Shown: positions 1-7,699 of the stretch, one piece after another
Numbering within the stretch: the first letter of the stretch is position 1
Layout of the letters: each line of letters opens with the position of its first letter
Origin: JADJLQ01 sp034439915
GTDB taxonomy: Bacteria > Bacteroidota > Bacteroidia > Chitinophagales > Saprospiraceae
NCBI GenBank assembly: GCA_034439915.1
Contig: JAWXBI010000182.1
Span: forward strand, 1-34,010
DNA: 34,010 nucleotides
Reading direction: 5' to 3'
Program-made: the position numbers and the translations under genes
The notes under the pieces: model-generated
The model's input: only the letters and a program-made list of their open reading frames with translations
Database searches by the model: none
What the model was told of the DNA's origin: nothing

Positions 1-141
1 AGCGGAGGCTGTCACTTGCGGGCAGCCGTAGCAGTCACTTGCGGGCAGCGGAGGCAGTCACTTGCGGGCAGCGGTGGCAGTCACTTGCGGGCAGCGGTGG
101 CAGTCACTTGCGGGCAGCGGTGGCTGTCACTTGCGGGCAGC
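1..141. repeat. 23-bp tandem repeat, six copies
   Basis: Six head-to-tail 23-bp units run from the first base of the window and break off in a partial seventh copy. Every unit ends with the invariant core GTCACTTGCGGGC. The variable half reads AGCGGTGGCA with single-base changes (GAGG, GTAG and GGCT variants). The unit length is not a multiple of three, so it is unlikely to be translated, and there is no unique spacer between units, which excludes a CRISPR array. The array probably continues to the left of the window. Function is unknown; it may be a non-coding minisatellite. Confidence 0.9.
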
Positions 142-207
142 CCGGATAAACCGTATTATACTTTGAGTATGTCTAATGGCTGAGGCTCAGACGAAATCCA
201 ACCGACC

Positions 208-663
208 CTACTTTAGCGGAGCAGGGATTTGCTCAACCGGAACTTGAACACCAGTATTAGGTAAAGCCGGATGTGCCAGTGGAGCTGCCGTCTTGACTTC
301 GTACACATAATATTTGGTATCTCCCTGCCAGGGGAATTTGAAGTATTTCTCCTTATAATACAGTTCGAGGCGTTCACCGGTGGCGGAAGCTTGCATAATC
401 CTTTCCGCTACCTCTTTATTCTGCACAGAAAAAGTCCATACATTGGGTGTAGGGGTGCCGAGATTATTGGTTGACGGCATCATCATCAGGTTGAGTTCCC
501 CTTCATAGGTTTTGAAAATCACCCCTTTTTTGCTGAGTTTGATTACTTGCCCGGCCCTCAGGCCATCGCTATAAGGCACAAAAGTGAAGAAGGATCCCAC
601 CGCCACGGATAACACCAGTAAAACAATAAAAGAGCGGATTAAATATTTTTTGATCGTTTTCAT
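208..663 (-). CDS. Small membrane-anchored conserved protein
   Basis: A 151-residue protein with one N-terminal hydrophobic segment (about residues 10-30) after a Lys/Arg-rich start, then a soluble domain of about 115 residues. The stretch VPYSDGLRAGQVIKLSKKG followed by FKTYEGELNL is typical of a small Bacteroidota family often auto-named 6-phosphogluconate dehydrogenase. No Rossmann motif or catalytic residue of that enzyme is visible, so I do not accept that name. The tail is rich in Pro and Ala. It is probably anchored in the inner membrane with the domain outside. It is divergently oriented to mnmE with a 63-bp gap. Function unknown. Confidence 0.8.
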   Translation of the reverse strand: MKTIKKYLIRSFIVLLVLSVAVGSFFTFVPYSDGLRAGQVIKLSKKGVIFKTYEGELNLMMMPSTNNLGTPTPNVWTFSVQNKEVAERIMQASATGERLELYYKEKYFKFPWQGDTKYYVYEVKTAAPLAHPALPNTGVQVPVEQIPAPLK

Positions 664-704
664 GTTACAATTTCAAACTATATTGGTGATAACAATAAGG
701 CGCG

Positions 705-712
705 CAAATTTA
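705..712 (-). promoter_or_regulatory. Candidate -7 element of the 208-663 gene
   Basis: Read on the minus strand this is TAAATTTG, matching the Bacteroidota -7 consensus TAnnTTTG, about 42 bases before the start codon at 663. No convincing -33 TTG at the usual distance is seen, so support is moderate at best. Confidence 0.35.
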
Positions 713-726
713 GTTCAAAATCAACG

Positions 727-2118
727 ATGTACAGCCGACACGACCTGCAGGACACCATAGCGGCCCTGGCCACTGCCCCCGGCATGGCTGCTATTGCGGT
801 GATCCGGGTCTCCGGACCCGATGCCATCGACCTGGTGAAGTCCTGTTTTAAAGGCAAAAATCTGGAAAAAGAGGCCAGCCATACCGTGCACCTGGGCTAT
901 ATATTAGACGAAAATCAGGTTGCCATCGACCAGGTCGTCGTCACCTTATTCAAGTCACCCCATTCTTATACCGGAGAAGACACGGTGGAGATCAGTTGCC
1001 ATGGATCAACCTATATCCAGCAGGCAATATTAAACCGGTTGATTGGGCTCGGTGCCCGTGCGGCAGGCCGGGGGGAATTTACCTTCCGGGCTTTTATACA
1101 TGGTCGCATCGATATGACCCAGGCTGAAAGTGTGGCCGACCTGATCGCCGCCGAATCCAAAGCCGAAATCCAACTGGCCCTCTCCCAATTAAAGGGGGGT
1201 ATATCCAAAGAAATTGCCCTGCTCCGGTCACAACTGATCCATTTTGCAAGTATGCTCGAACTGGAACTGGATTTTGGGGAAGAAGACGTGGAATTTGCCG
1301 ACCGCAATCAATTAAAAACGTTGTTGACAGACGCCATTGAAAAGATCCGGGGTTTACTGGATACGTTCAAACTTGGCAATGCCATCAAAAACGGAATCAA
1401 TACCGTGATTGCCGGCCGGCCCAATGCGGGCAAAAGCACTTTGTTGAATGTCCTCCTGCAGGAAGAGCGCGCCATCGTATCTGATATACCGGGTACGACG
1501 CGGGATACGATTGAGGAAGTCCTGCATATCGACGGGATCCCCTTTCGTCTCATCGATACCGCCGGTATCCGCGAAGCTCAGGATCAGATCGAAGTCATCG
1601 GCGTGCAGCGCACCCGGGATAAAATCCGTCAATCTTCTATATTATTATATGTATTTGATGTCACTGAACTCAAACCTGCCGAGGTGCAATCGGATATCGC
1701 TTTATTAAAACACCCCGACCTCGAGGTCATCCTCATCCCCAATAAAATGGACCTCAACCCCTATGCGCATCCGGAGGATTATGTCATGGAGGGGATTACC
1801 AGGTCCGACATCATCCCGACATCGGCCCGCAACAATATGAATATCGTCTACCTCAGGGAACGGCTGCTGCAATCCATTACAAAAGACAACACCAGGCTGT
1901 CGCAAAATATCCTGACCAATAGCCGCCATGTGGATACTCTTCAAAAAGTAAACGAACATTTATTGCGGGCCAGGGATCAGGTAAATACAAACAGCGGACA
2001 TGAATTAATAGCCATGGATATCCGGCAGGCATTGCATTATCTGGGGGAGATTACGGGAGAGGTGTCTACGGAGGATTTGTTGGAAAGTATATTTACGAGA
2101 TTTTGTATCGGAAAGTAA
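727..2118 (+). CDS. mnmE: tRNA uridine-5-carboxymethylaminomethyl modification GTPase MnmE
   Basis: A 463-residue, full-length MnmE (TrmE). With MnmG it installs the carboxymethylaminomethyl group on U34 of certain tRNAs. The N-terminal tetrahydrofolate-binding domain (about 1-120) begins DTIAALATAPG. A helical domain is interrupted by a G domain with P-loop GRPNAGKS (230-237), GTTRD (256-260), DTAG (277-280) and NKMD (339-342). The protein ends in the diagnostic FCIGK, whose Cys is needed for modification. The ATG at 727 gives the canonical N-terminus. It stands alone: the downstream gene is on the opposite strand. Confidence 0.98.
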   Translation: MYSRHDLQDTIAALATAPGMAAIAVIRVSGPDAIDLVKSCFKGKNLEKEASHTVHLGYILDENQVAIDQVVVTLFKSPHSYTGEDTVEISCHGSTYIQQAILNRLIGLGARAAGRGEFTFRAFIHGRIDMTQAESVADLIAAESKAEIQLALSQLKGGISKEIALLRSQLIHFASMLELELDFGEEDVEFADRNQLKTLLTDAIEKIRGLLDTFKLGNAIKNGINTVIAGRPNAGKSTLLNVLLQEERAIVSDIPGTTRDTIEEVLHIDGIPFRLIDTAGIREAQDQIEVIGVQRTRDKIRQSSILLYVFDVTELKPAEVQSDIALLKHPDLEVILIPNKMDLNPYAHPEDYVMEGITRSDIIPTSARNNMNIVYLRERLLQSITKDNTRLSQNILTNSRHVDTLQKVNEHLLRARDQVNTNSGHELIAMDIRQALHYLGEITGEVSTEDLLESIFTRFCIGK

Positions 2119-2157
2119 AAAACGCAACAACTCTGAGACAAATTATCTGTAATTAAA

Positions 2158-2711
2158 CTAAATAAGAGCATGGAGATAATCAGCAGTATCTGTTGATCCA
2201 TGTTTTCGTAAAATTTGAAGGATAGTAAATTCGTCCAAATCCGGATTTCGCCTATTAATGACTAATTCTCGGAATGCCTTCAAAGCTTCTGATTGATTCA
2301 AATCAATGACCTCTGAAAGGAACTCATCTGCTGATTTAGCATGGAGACCATATTGAGCCAGATAGGTGGAAGGACAGTCAGCCAGGTTATTGGTTACAAT
2401 TGCCTGTGCATTTGACTTTATGGCAGCTGCTAATACATGACAATCTTTATTATCCGGCAAGCTTAGAGTAGGGATGATCGATTCATAATTTTCAACTACA
2501 GCATCGGGAAAGGCATTCTTTGCTTTTCCAGTTCTTTTTTGAATTTCCATTTCCGATATTTCGTGCCGCCTCATAACCGCTTCCCATTCTTCAAATATGT
2601 GTTGACTCCATCGGAGTCATAATGAGCAAACCAGAAAAGCAGATCCCTGATCTCCATCGGGTAAATGACATTAGTATCCAATATGCACGTGAACCGGACA
2701 CTATGAATCAT
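2158..2711 (-). pseudogene. PIN-domain toxin (VapC-like), frameshifted
   Basis: The reading frame starts at the ATG at 2711, overlapping the last 11 bases of the upstream antitoxin gene, and begins MIHSVRFTCILDTNVIYP. The LDTN motif with its first catalytic Asp is typical of PIN RNases. This frame continues through EIRDLLFWFAHYD and then hits a stop. The family sequence resumes in another frame as SQHIFEEWEAVMRRHE and runs to the normal C-terminus with NKDCHVLAAAI and TNNLADCP. Comparison with the family suggests about 10 bases are missing at 2604-2618, where the sequence is a perfect hairpin (GACTCC-ATC-GGAGTC). The ORF from 2574 lacks the first catalytic Asp, so the RNase should be inactive. 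The pairing suggests it once formed a toxin-antitoxin operon with 2701-3159. Confidence 0.85.
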
Positions 2712-3159
2712 AAAGTCCCGATTCTTCGTCTTCTTTCATAAGGTCAACCAGCAGCGCTTTTTGATCTGCTTTAAATTGATTCCGGTATTTGATCATATCC
2801 TCGGCCCGTATCCTTCGATGACGCCCAATTTTAGTGAAAGGAATCCGGCCTTCTTCCAACAATTTAACCAGGTGTGGGCGGGAACAGCCGATCATTTCAG
2901 CGGCAGCCTGGGTGGTTAATTCGGCAGCATTCGCTATAATAGAAACGGGATGACCTTCGCTTAATGCCCTGAGAATAGAAGCTAATAATTTTAGTGCCCT
3001 TACTGGTATCTTTATCTTTTCTTCAGTTTCTGCAATTTCTATCTCAGGGTTTTCAGATTTTAATTGATCCAAGACAGAACTAAGAGCATCATAAGAGGCC
3101 AGGGCTAAGCGCTGATCATTTTTGGATGGCTTTTGGACCTGTTCGAGGATATCTTTCAT
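2701..3159 (-). CDS. HTH DNA-binding antitoxin partner of the PIN toxin
   Basis: A 152-residue protein. The C-terminal half carries an excisionase/MerR-like helix-turn-helix (about residues 85-130: LTTQAAAEMIGCSRPHLVKL, then EEGRIPFTKIGRHRRI). The N-terminal half is charged and probably helical, for dimerisation or toxin contact. Upstream genes of PIN toxins with this HTH type are common in Bacteroidota. The gene ends inside the start of the PIN gene, which indicates translational coupling. The frame is intact although the toxin is broken, as expected if only the antitoxin remains tolerated. Autoregulation through the repeats at 3178-3195 is inferred. Confidence 0.8.
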   Translation of the reverse strand: MKDILEQVQKPSKNDQRLALASYDALSSVLDQLKSENPEIEIAETEEKIKIPVRALKLLASILRALSEGHPVSIIANAAELTTQAAAEMIGCSRPHLVKLLEEGRIPFTKIGRHRRIRAEDMIKYRNQFKADQKALLVDLMKEDEESGLYDS

Positions 3160-3177
3160 AATTTTATAGAGATTAAA

Positions 3178-3195
3178 ATTATTCGAATTATTCGA
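3178..3195 (-). promoter_or_regulatory. Direct repeat, possible operator of the HTH/PIN operon
   Basis: Two adjacent copies of ATTATTCGA lie 19-36 bases upstream of the antitoxin start at 3159. Each overlaps a TTCGAA palindrome. The position suits an autorepressor site. There is no direct evidence of binding. Confidence 0.35.
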
Positions 3196-3321
3196 AATGA
3201 ATGGAAAAAGTTAGGAAAAAAGAAATTAATAAGTTAGAATAATAATTTAAACAATAGAAAGTCAGCAACTTATGCAAACTATTCATGAATTCTAAATTTT
3301 GGGCGAACGGGGAGTTGGGAA

Positions 3322-3678
3322 GTGCCCCACTTTTTAAGCATGACTATGCAGCAGTTGGGCAAAAAACTTTCCATTACCAAACAAAGTGTGCAGGACAAGG
3401 AAAGCAGGGAAAAAGAGGGATCCATTACCATTAAGGCCTTGAGGGAAACAGCAAGGGTGTTGGATATGCAACTGGTATATGGCTTTGTGCCAACCGATGG
3501 AAGCCTGGAAGCATGGATTGATCGAAAAGCAAAAAAATTGGCTACACAAATAGTGTTGCGTACATCCAATACGATGAAGCTGGAAGATCAGGAGAACACT
3601 AAACAGCGTATTGAAAAAGCAATTCAGGAAAGGGCAGATGCCATTAAAAACGATATGCCTAAAACGTTATGGGATTAG
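3322..3678 (+). CDS. Mobile mystery protein A-like HTH regulator, N-terminally short
   Basis: A 118-residue protein from a GTG; ATG 3340 is an alternative start. The HTH follows at once (MTMQQLGKKLSITKQSVQD), then the conserved stretches ALRETARVLDMQLVYGFVP and TQIVLRTSNTMKLEDQENT, and a terminal MPKTLWD. These match the mobile mystery protein A family, which pairs with a Fic-domain protein B. Family members usually have about 30 more N-terminal residues before the HTH. Upstream here the frame is closed by a stop at 3286 and the sequence does not resemble the family, so the 5' end seems lost or replaced. It overlaps the fic gene by 10 bases. Likely role: antitoxin/repressor. Confidence 0.8.
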   Translation: MPHFLSMTMQQLGKKLSITKQSVQDKESREKEGSITIKALRETARVLDMQLVYGFVPTDGSLEAWIDRKAKKLATQIVLRTSNTMKLEDQENTKQRIEKAIQERADAIKNDMPKTLWD

Positions 3679-4265
3679 ATTCAGATTATATAGATGGGCA
3701 AACTCCGATATTAGAAGACGAGAAAGAAGGCTTGCTCATTTCCACCATTGTCACCCCTGGCGAGTTGGATGAGTTTGAGCAGCAGAATATTGAACTGGCC
3801 GTGTTGTGGTCATTGGGGCGTTCTTTCAAGGCCGAAGCAGTGTTAACCGAAAAATTTATAAAAGCGGTGCATAAACGTATGTATGGCAATGTCTGGGTAT
3901 GGGCGGGGGAATTTCGCAAAACCAATAAAAACATTGGGGTCGACAAATATCAAATACCTACCGAGTTAAGGTACTTGCTAGATGATGTAAAGTTGTGGGT
4001 TGCCAACAACACGTACAGCCCCGACGAAGCCACTATCCGGTTTAAACACCGTCTGGTAAGCATACATTGTTTTCCCAACGGCAACGGCAGGCATAGCCGC
4101 TTAATGGCCGATATTGTAATTGAGAAGATTTTCAAGCAGCCGCATTATACCTGGGGTGCAGCCAATTTGGAAAAACAGGGCGATACCCGTAGAGCATACC
4201 TCCATGCAATCAGGGCAGCCGATGGCGGAGATATTCAACCATTGATAAATTTTGCAAGAGCATAA
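3669..4265 (+). CDS. Mobile mystery protein B, Fic-domain protein
   Basis: A 198-residue Fic protein. The core motif is H133-C-F-P-N137-G-N-G-R-H-S-R144, giving the HxFx(D/E)GNGRxxR pattern of AMP-transferring Fic enzymes, but with Asn where most have Asp/Glu. As I recall this Asn is usual in this subfamily; its effect on Mg binding is unknown. Upstream, MYGNVWVWAGEFR (71-83) is the flap region contacting the target. The start ATG lies within the end of the partner gene, showing coupling. Fic proteins modify target proteins, usually by AMPylation; this one probably acts as the toxin of a mobile toxin-antitoxin pair. Confidence 0.88.
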   Translation: MGLDSDYIDGQTPILEDEKEGLLISTIVTPGELDEFEQQNIELAVLWSLGRSFKAEAVLTEKFIKAVHKRMYGNVWVWAGEFRKTNKNIGVDKYQIPTELRYLLDDVKLWVANNTYSPDEATIRFKHRLVSIHCFPNGNGRHSRLMADIVIEKIFKQPHYTWGAANLEKQGDTRRAYLHAIRAADGGDIQPLINFARA

Positions 4266-4507
4266 CCTTTAAAATCATTAAAAATTTGTCTTTAGTAATA
4301 GGAATAAAGGGGAGGAAGTCAGGCGTGATGAATATTGGCTGAGATTATTTTTAATCTGAACTTCTATTTAGGTTTATTTTGTATATAATACGTTGATAAT
4401 TTAAGTGTAAGAATATTGCTCCTTTGCAAAGCAGAAGTATTGCAACTCAATTACAGAAATACTTAAACGCAGATTGGTAAATTCAATTACGAATTATAGG
4501 TGAATAG

Positions 4508-4647
4508 AGTACCCTAAAGGGTATAATGCTGTTTGAAATTTAGTTATTTATACCTGTTTGGGTATAAAAATGTATAAATATGTAGTATTATACCCGAAAT
4601 GGTATAAATTTTAATAATACATATATATTTACACCCTAAAGGGTATA
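4508..4647. promoter_or_regulatory. Four phased 18-bp palindromic operators upstream of hipBST
   Basis: Four 18-bp sites with consensus TATACCC-NAAA-GGGTATA lie at 4508-4525, 4549-4566, 4589-4606 and 4630-4647. Start-to-start spacing is 41, 40 and 41 bp, close to four helical turns, so all would face the same side of the DNA. The last ends 4 bases before the HipB start codon. The E. coli hipBA promoter also has multiple 18-bp HipB sites (TATCC-N8-GGATA); the same layout with different half-sites here suggests cooperative autorepression. The rest of the 4266-4651 gap is AT-rich, and I see no gene in it. Confidence 0.85.
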
Positions 4648-4651
4648 AATT

Positions 4652-4858
4652 ATGAAACTTGGAGTATTTGTAAAAGTGAAAAGAAAGGCTGTAAAGCTTA
4701 CGCAACCGGAGTTGGCCGAGAAAGCCGGTGTAGGCTTGCGGTTTATTCGGGAACTGGAACAGAGTAAGGAATCCTTACGATTGGATAAAGTAAACCAGGT
4801 GCTAAAATTATTCGGCTACGAAGTGGGTCCGGTTGAATTAAAACAAAATGAACCATAA
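4652..4858 (+). CDS. hipB: HipB-type HTH antitoxin/autorepressor
   Basis: A 68-residue protein that is almost entirely a Cro/cI-type helix-turn-helix (KLTQPELAEKAGVGLRFIRE, then LEQSKESLRLDKVNQVLKLF). It should bind the four palindromes immediately upstream and repress the operon. The stop is 2 bases before the next ATG, so hipB-hipS-hipT form one operon. It is shorter than E. coli HipB (88 residues), as expected for the HipB member of tripartite HipBST systems. Confidence 0.88.
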   Translation: MKLGVFVKVKRKAVKLTQPELAEKAGVGLRFIRELEQSKESLRLDKVNQVLKLFGYEVGPVELKQNEP

Positions 4859-4860
4859 CC

Positions 4861-5190
4861 ATGCGAAAGGCAGAAATAAAAATGCACGATAAAACAGCAG
4901 GTTGGCTCACACAGGATGAGAACGGTTACCATTTTGTGTATGATAAAGCATACCTGCAGTCGGAGTTGCCACAAGCAGTAAGTCTTACACTGCCAATACA
5001 GGAAGAACCATTTAATGATAAGTTTATGTTTCCTTTTTTTGATGGATTGATACCCGAAGGCTGGTTATTGGATATAGCAGAAAAGAACTGGAAAATAAAT
5101 CCAAGAGACAGGATGGAATTGTTGCTCGTCTGTTGCAAAGATTGTATAGGTGCTGTTAGCGTTAACCCCGTAATCGAAGATAGGCAATGA
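4861..5190 (+). CDS. hipS: HipS-like protein (separate HipA N-terminal subdomain)
   Basis: A 109-residue protein equivalent to the N-terminal subdomain of HipA, which is a separate gene in HipBST systems. Visible signatures are the beta-strand start KAEIKMHDKTAGWLTQDENG, then SLTLPIQEE, FPFFDGLIPEGWLLD (HipA-N core) and a C-terminal CKDCIGAVSV. In the E. coli O127 system, HipS rather than HipB neutralises the HipT kinase. Its stop overlaps the hipT start as ATGA (5187-5190), consistent with coupled, near-equal synthesis. Confidence 0.85.
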   Translation: MRKAEIKMHDKTAGWLTQDENGYHFVYDKAYLQSELPQAVSLTLPIQEEPFNDKFMFPFFDGLIPEGWLLDIAEKNWKINPRDRMELLLVCCKDCIGAVSVNPVIEDRQ

Positions 5191-6155
5191 CAGAAAGATG
5201 TTTATATTGTTATAAGCCACTGGCTCCAGGGGAGAAGGATTTTCATGCAGCATGCAGCAAGAAAATTTTTGGTCAACCAGAACCCCCTGTTTTACCTTAT
5301 TCTGAGGAACAAATAGAAAACCTAGCAGCGGAAGTTATAAAAACACATACTACAGTAACCGGTGTGCAGCCCAAACTTTCCCTTCATCTTACCAAAGGCG
5401 ATGGTTATCAGGCTACAAAAAGATTCACCATTCTAGGCATATGGGGTGGGTATATTTTAAACCCCCCAACCCCTAATTACCCTCATTTACCAGAGGTGGA
5501 AGATTTAACCATGCATTTGGCAAGCGTTGCAAAAATTAAAGTAGTACCGCATAGTTTAATCCGGTTACAGTCAGGGAATCTGGCTTATATAACCATGCGG
5601 ATAGATCGTGTAAAAAAGGGAAAGTTGCATATGGAAGATATGTGCCAGTTAACAGAACGGTTAACGGAAGATAAATACCGTGGTAGTTATGAACAAATAG
5701 CCAAAGCCATTGAAAAGTACTCTGCCACACCGGGTTTGGATGTTGTCAATTTTTTTGAACTTTTACTTTTTTGCTTTTTAACAGGTAATGCAGATATGCA
5801 TTTAAAGAACTTTTCGTTAATCCAGCAACCAGGTATGGGCATGGTACTGTCTGCTGCATATGACTTAGTAGCTACAGCTTTAGTCAATCCAAAGGATGAT
5901 GAAGACCTGGCATTGACCTTAAATGGGAAAAAGAAAAAAATTAAAATGGCAGATTTTGTTACAGCTTTTAAAACATTGAAACTGGATGAAAAGCAGCAGC
6001 ATAACATTTTTAAAAAAATGGAAAAAAGCAAATCCAATTGGATGAAACAAATCGACATTAGTTTCCTGAATGACAAGCTTAAAATATCCTATAAATCATT
6101 AGTGGAAGAGCGTTTCAGCAGATTGTTTATAAACGATAATTATGAAATTAAATAA
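5187..6155 (+). CDS. hipT: HipT-like serine/threonine kinase toxin
   Basis: A 322-residue HipA-type kinase without the N-terminal subdomain. The Gly-rich loop reads T56-V-T58-G-V-Q-P-K63. T56 aligns with the autophosphorylated Ser150 of E. coli HipA, and T56/T58 correspond to the two Ser of the HipT SxS motif. The catalytic loop is N-A-D203-M-H-L-K-N208 and the Mg-binding Asp is D226 in AYDLVAT. An N-terminal CxxC-x11-HxxC motif (C5, C8, H20, C23) could bind zinc. Known HipA/HipT enzymes phosphorylate aminoacyl-tRNA synthetases (GltX, TrpS) and halt translation; the target here is unknown. Full length, with no visible damage. Confidence 0.88.
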   Translation: MTERCLYCYKPLAPGEKDFHAACSKKIFGQPEPPVLPYSEEQIENLAAEVIKTHTTVTGVQPKLSLHLTKGDGYQATKRFTILGIWGGYILNPPTPNYPHLPEVEDLTMHLASVAKIKVVPHSLIRLQSGNLAYITMRIDRVKKGKLHMEDMCQLTERLTEDKYRGSYEQIAKAIEKYSATPGLDVVNFFELLLFCFLTGNADMHLKNFSLIQQPGMGMVLSAAYDLVATALVNPKDDEDLALTLNGKKKKIKMADFVTAFKTLKLDEKQQHNIFKKMEKSKSNWMKQIDISFLNDKLKISYKSLVEERFSRLFINDNYEIK

Positions 6156-6637
6156 TAGAAAGGCATGACAGGAAAATGGTCCATACAAGACGTTAAGAAA
6201 CTATTGCAACGCCGCAACTGGGTTAGTGTTCAGTGTAGTTTTGTTTTACCAATTTTAAAGTTAAGCTAAGCCAAATTAAAATTATTCAAACAGATGGCAC
6301 ACTTGGCGAACAATAGCAACAAGTAAAAGAAGAACGCTTCCTTCGCTATGAGCTGAAACAAAGTTGTACAACCCGAGTATTCGAGGCTTCAATGAGAGTT
6401 GACGGGATCGAACCTTTCGCTCCCGGATCACATCGTCTATTCCTGAATGATAATGATGGGGATTAAATAATTCATTTTCAAACTTACCCGAATACCAGGA
6501 CAGGTTGTTTAGAGATAGCCTTAATAAATTATTAATCAATAGATAATATAATTTAATTTTTTACTTAAAGTTTTTCCGGCAAATGTTAACAACCGCCAAA
6601 CTAAGAATACAGTAACATTTAAAAGGTTTTGATAGAC
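6156..6637. other. Intergenic gap with no recognisable gene
   Basis: About 480 bases between hipT and the serine hydrolase. A 34-codon ORF at 6166-6270 (beginning MTGKWSIQDVKKLLQRRNW) follows a GAAAGG but has no recognised family and may be a remnant of a gene once at the end of the hip operon. A longer minus-strand frame at 6282-6539 has no family features. No tRNA, terminator or mobile-element end was found. Confidence 0.5.
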
Positions 6638-6645
6638 TATATTTG
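6638..6645 (+). promoter_or_regulatory. Candidate -7 element of the 6689 serine hydrolase gene
   Basis: TATATTTG matches the Bacteroidota -7 consensus TAnnTTTG and lies about 43 bases upstream of the preferred ATG at 6689. A transcript starting just downstream would exclude the longer frame beginning at 6629, which supports the chosen start. Confidence 0.45.
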
Positions 6646-6688
6646 TAATATTAGTTTGTTATTTATCCTTTCTGGCCTAAAGATCTAT

Positions 6689-7684
6689 ATGAAAAAATAC
6701 ACCGCGAATTCATTATTATTCTCCCCGGGAACTTCGTTCATCTTTTTTTTCTTCACACTCACTGCCTTGGGTTCAGTAAGCACTGGTACTCTTTCTGGTA
6801 ATCCTGTCAGTACGCCGGTGAGGCCGTCCATTGCTGATTCCTCGGATTTGAGCAGCCTTCCTCTCGGGGTGCCGCAAGAGGCAGTTTTACCCCTTGAGGA
6901 CCTTCAGGACCTGGAACTTCAGCATAAGCTGGAAACCATTCTGGAATCAGATCGCCGCTGGGTTGAATTGTCCAAAAACAAATCCCTCAGTATTGGGGTG
7001 GTCGATATGAGGGATCCTATGCATTCCCGTTTTGCTGCGATCAATGGAAACCACATGATGTATGCTGCCAGTTTGCCAAAAATTGCCGTTTTGCTCGCGT
7101 CGGAAGACGCTATTTCCCGAGGAAAAATAAAAGAAACACCCGAAGTAAAACAGGATATGCGCATGATGATCGCCAAAAGCAGTAATGAAGCCGCAAGCCG
7201 CATGATCGAACGGATAGGCATTGAAAATATTGCTACAGTCCTGCAAGATCCAAACTACAAATTTTATGATAAACAAAACGGGGGTGGCCTCTGGGTAGGA
7301 AAACCTTATGGTAAAGGCGGCACCCGCATAGGCGATCCACTGAAAAACCTGAGCCATGCCGCTTCAGTCATGCAAGTCTGTAAATATTATTACAAACTTG
7401 CTTTCGGACAACTGGTCAATGAAGACCGGTCCCGGGATATGCTGCAGATCCTCATAGATCCTCAACTCCACCATAAATTTGTATCCGTCCTGGATCGAGT
7501 GGCCCCAAATGCCAAAGTGTATCGCAAGTCGGGCACTTGGGAAAACTGGCACGCCGATTCTGCTTTGGTTTGGGATGAGAACCGCCGGTATATCGTCGTA
7601 GCACTTGCCATGGATGGGAGTGGTGAAAAAATTCTTCGTGATTTAATGATGAAAATCGATAACGCCTTGGTTCAAAAGGGGTAG
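6689..7684 (+). CDS. Exported serine hydrolase, beta-lactamase class A-like fold
   Basis: A 331-residue protein from ATG 6689, chosen because it gives an N-terminal hydrophobic export segment (about 10-30) and follows a -7 element; the open frame extends to 6629. The three penicillin-interacting motifs are present: S128-L-P-K131 (nucleophile Ser and Lys), S164-S-N166 and K280-S-G282 with ENWHADSALV after it. This matches the Beta-lactamase2 fold. The class A omega-loop Glu motif is not clear, so it may be a peptidoglycan-active hydrolase or a penicillin-binding protein rather than a true beta-lactamase. A Pro/Ser-rich linker (about 35-60) separates signal and domain. It sits 15 bases before the transporter-HEAT gene and is probably co-transcribed with it. 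Confidence 0.85.
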   Translation: MKKYTANSLLFSPGTSFIFFFFTLTALGSVSTGTLSGNPVSTPVRPSIADSSDLSSLPLGVPQEAVLPLEDLQDLELQHKLETILESDRRWVELSKNKSLSIGVVDMRDPMHSRFAAINGNHMMYAASLPKIAVLLASEDAISRGKIKETPEVKQDMRMMIAKSSNEAASRMIERIGIENIATVLQDPNYKFYDKQNGGGLWVGKPYGKGGTRIGDPLKNLSHAASVMQVCKYYYKLAFGQLVNEDRSRDMLQILIDPQLHHKFVSVLDRVAPNAKVYRKSGTWENWHADSALVWDENRRYIVVALAMDGSGEKILRDLMMKIDNALVQKG

Positions 7685-7699
7685 TTTGGCAGCTAAAAT

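Noticed and set aside
1..141. CRISPR array
   Set aside because: Repeats are directly adjacent without unique spacers.
6282..6539. Minus-strand ORF of 85 codons
   Set aside because: No family features, no start context and atypical composition; treated as a chance frame in a gap.
6629..6688. Upstream start for the serine hydrolase
   Set aside because: It would place a -7 promoter element inside the coding region and a second hydrophobic stretch before the export signal.
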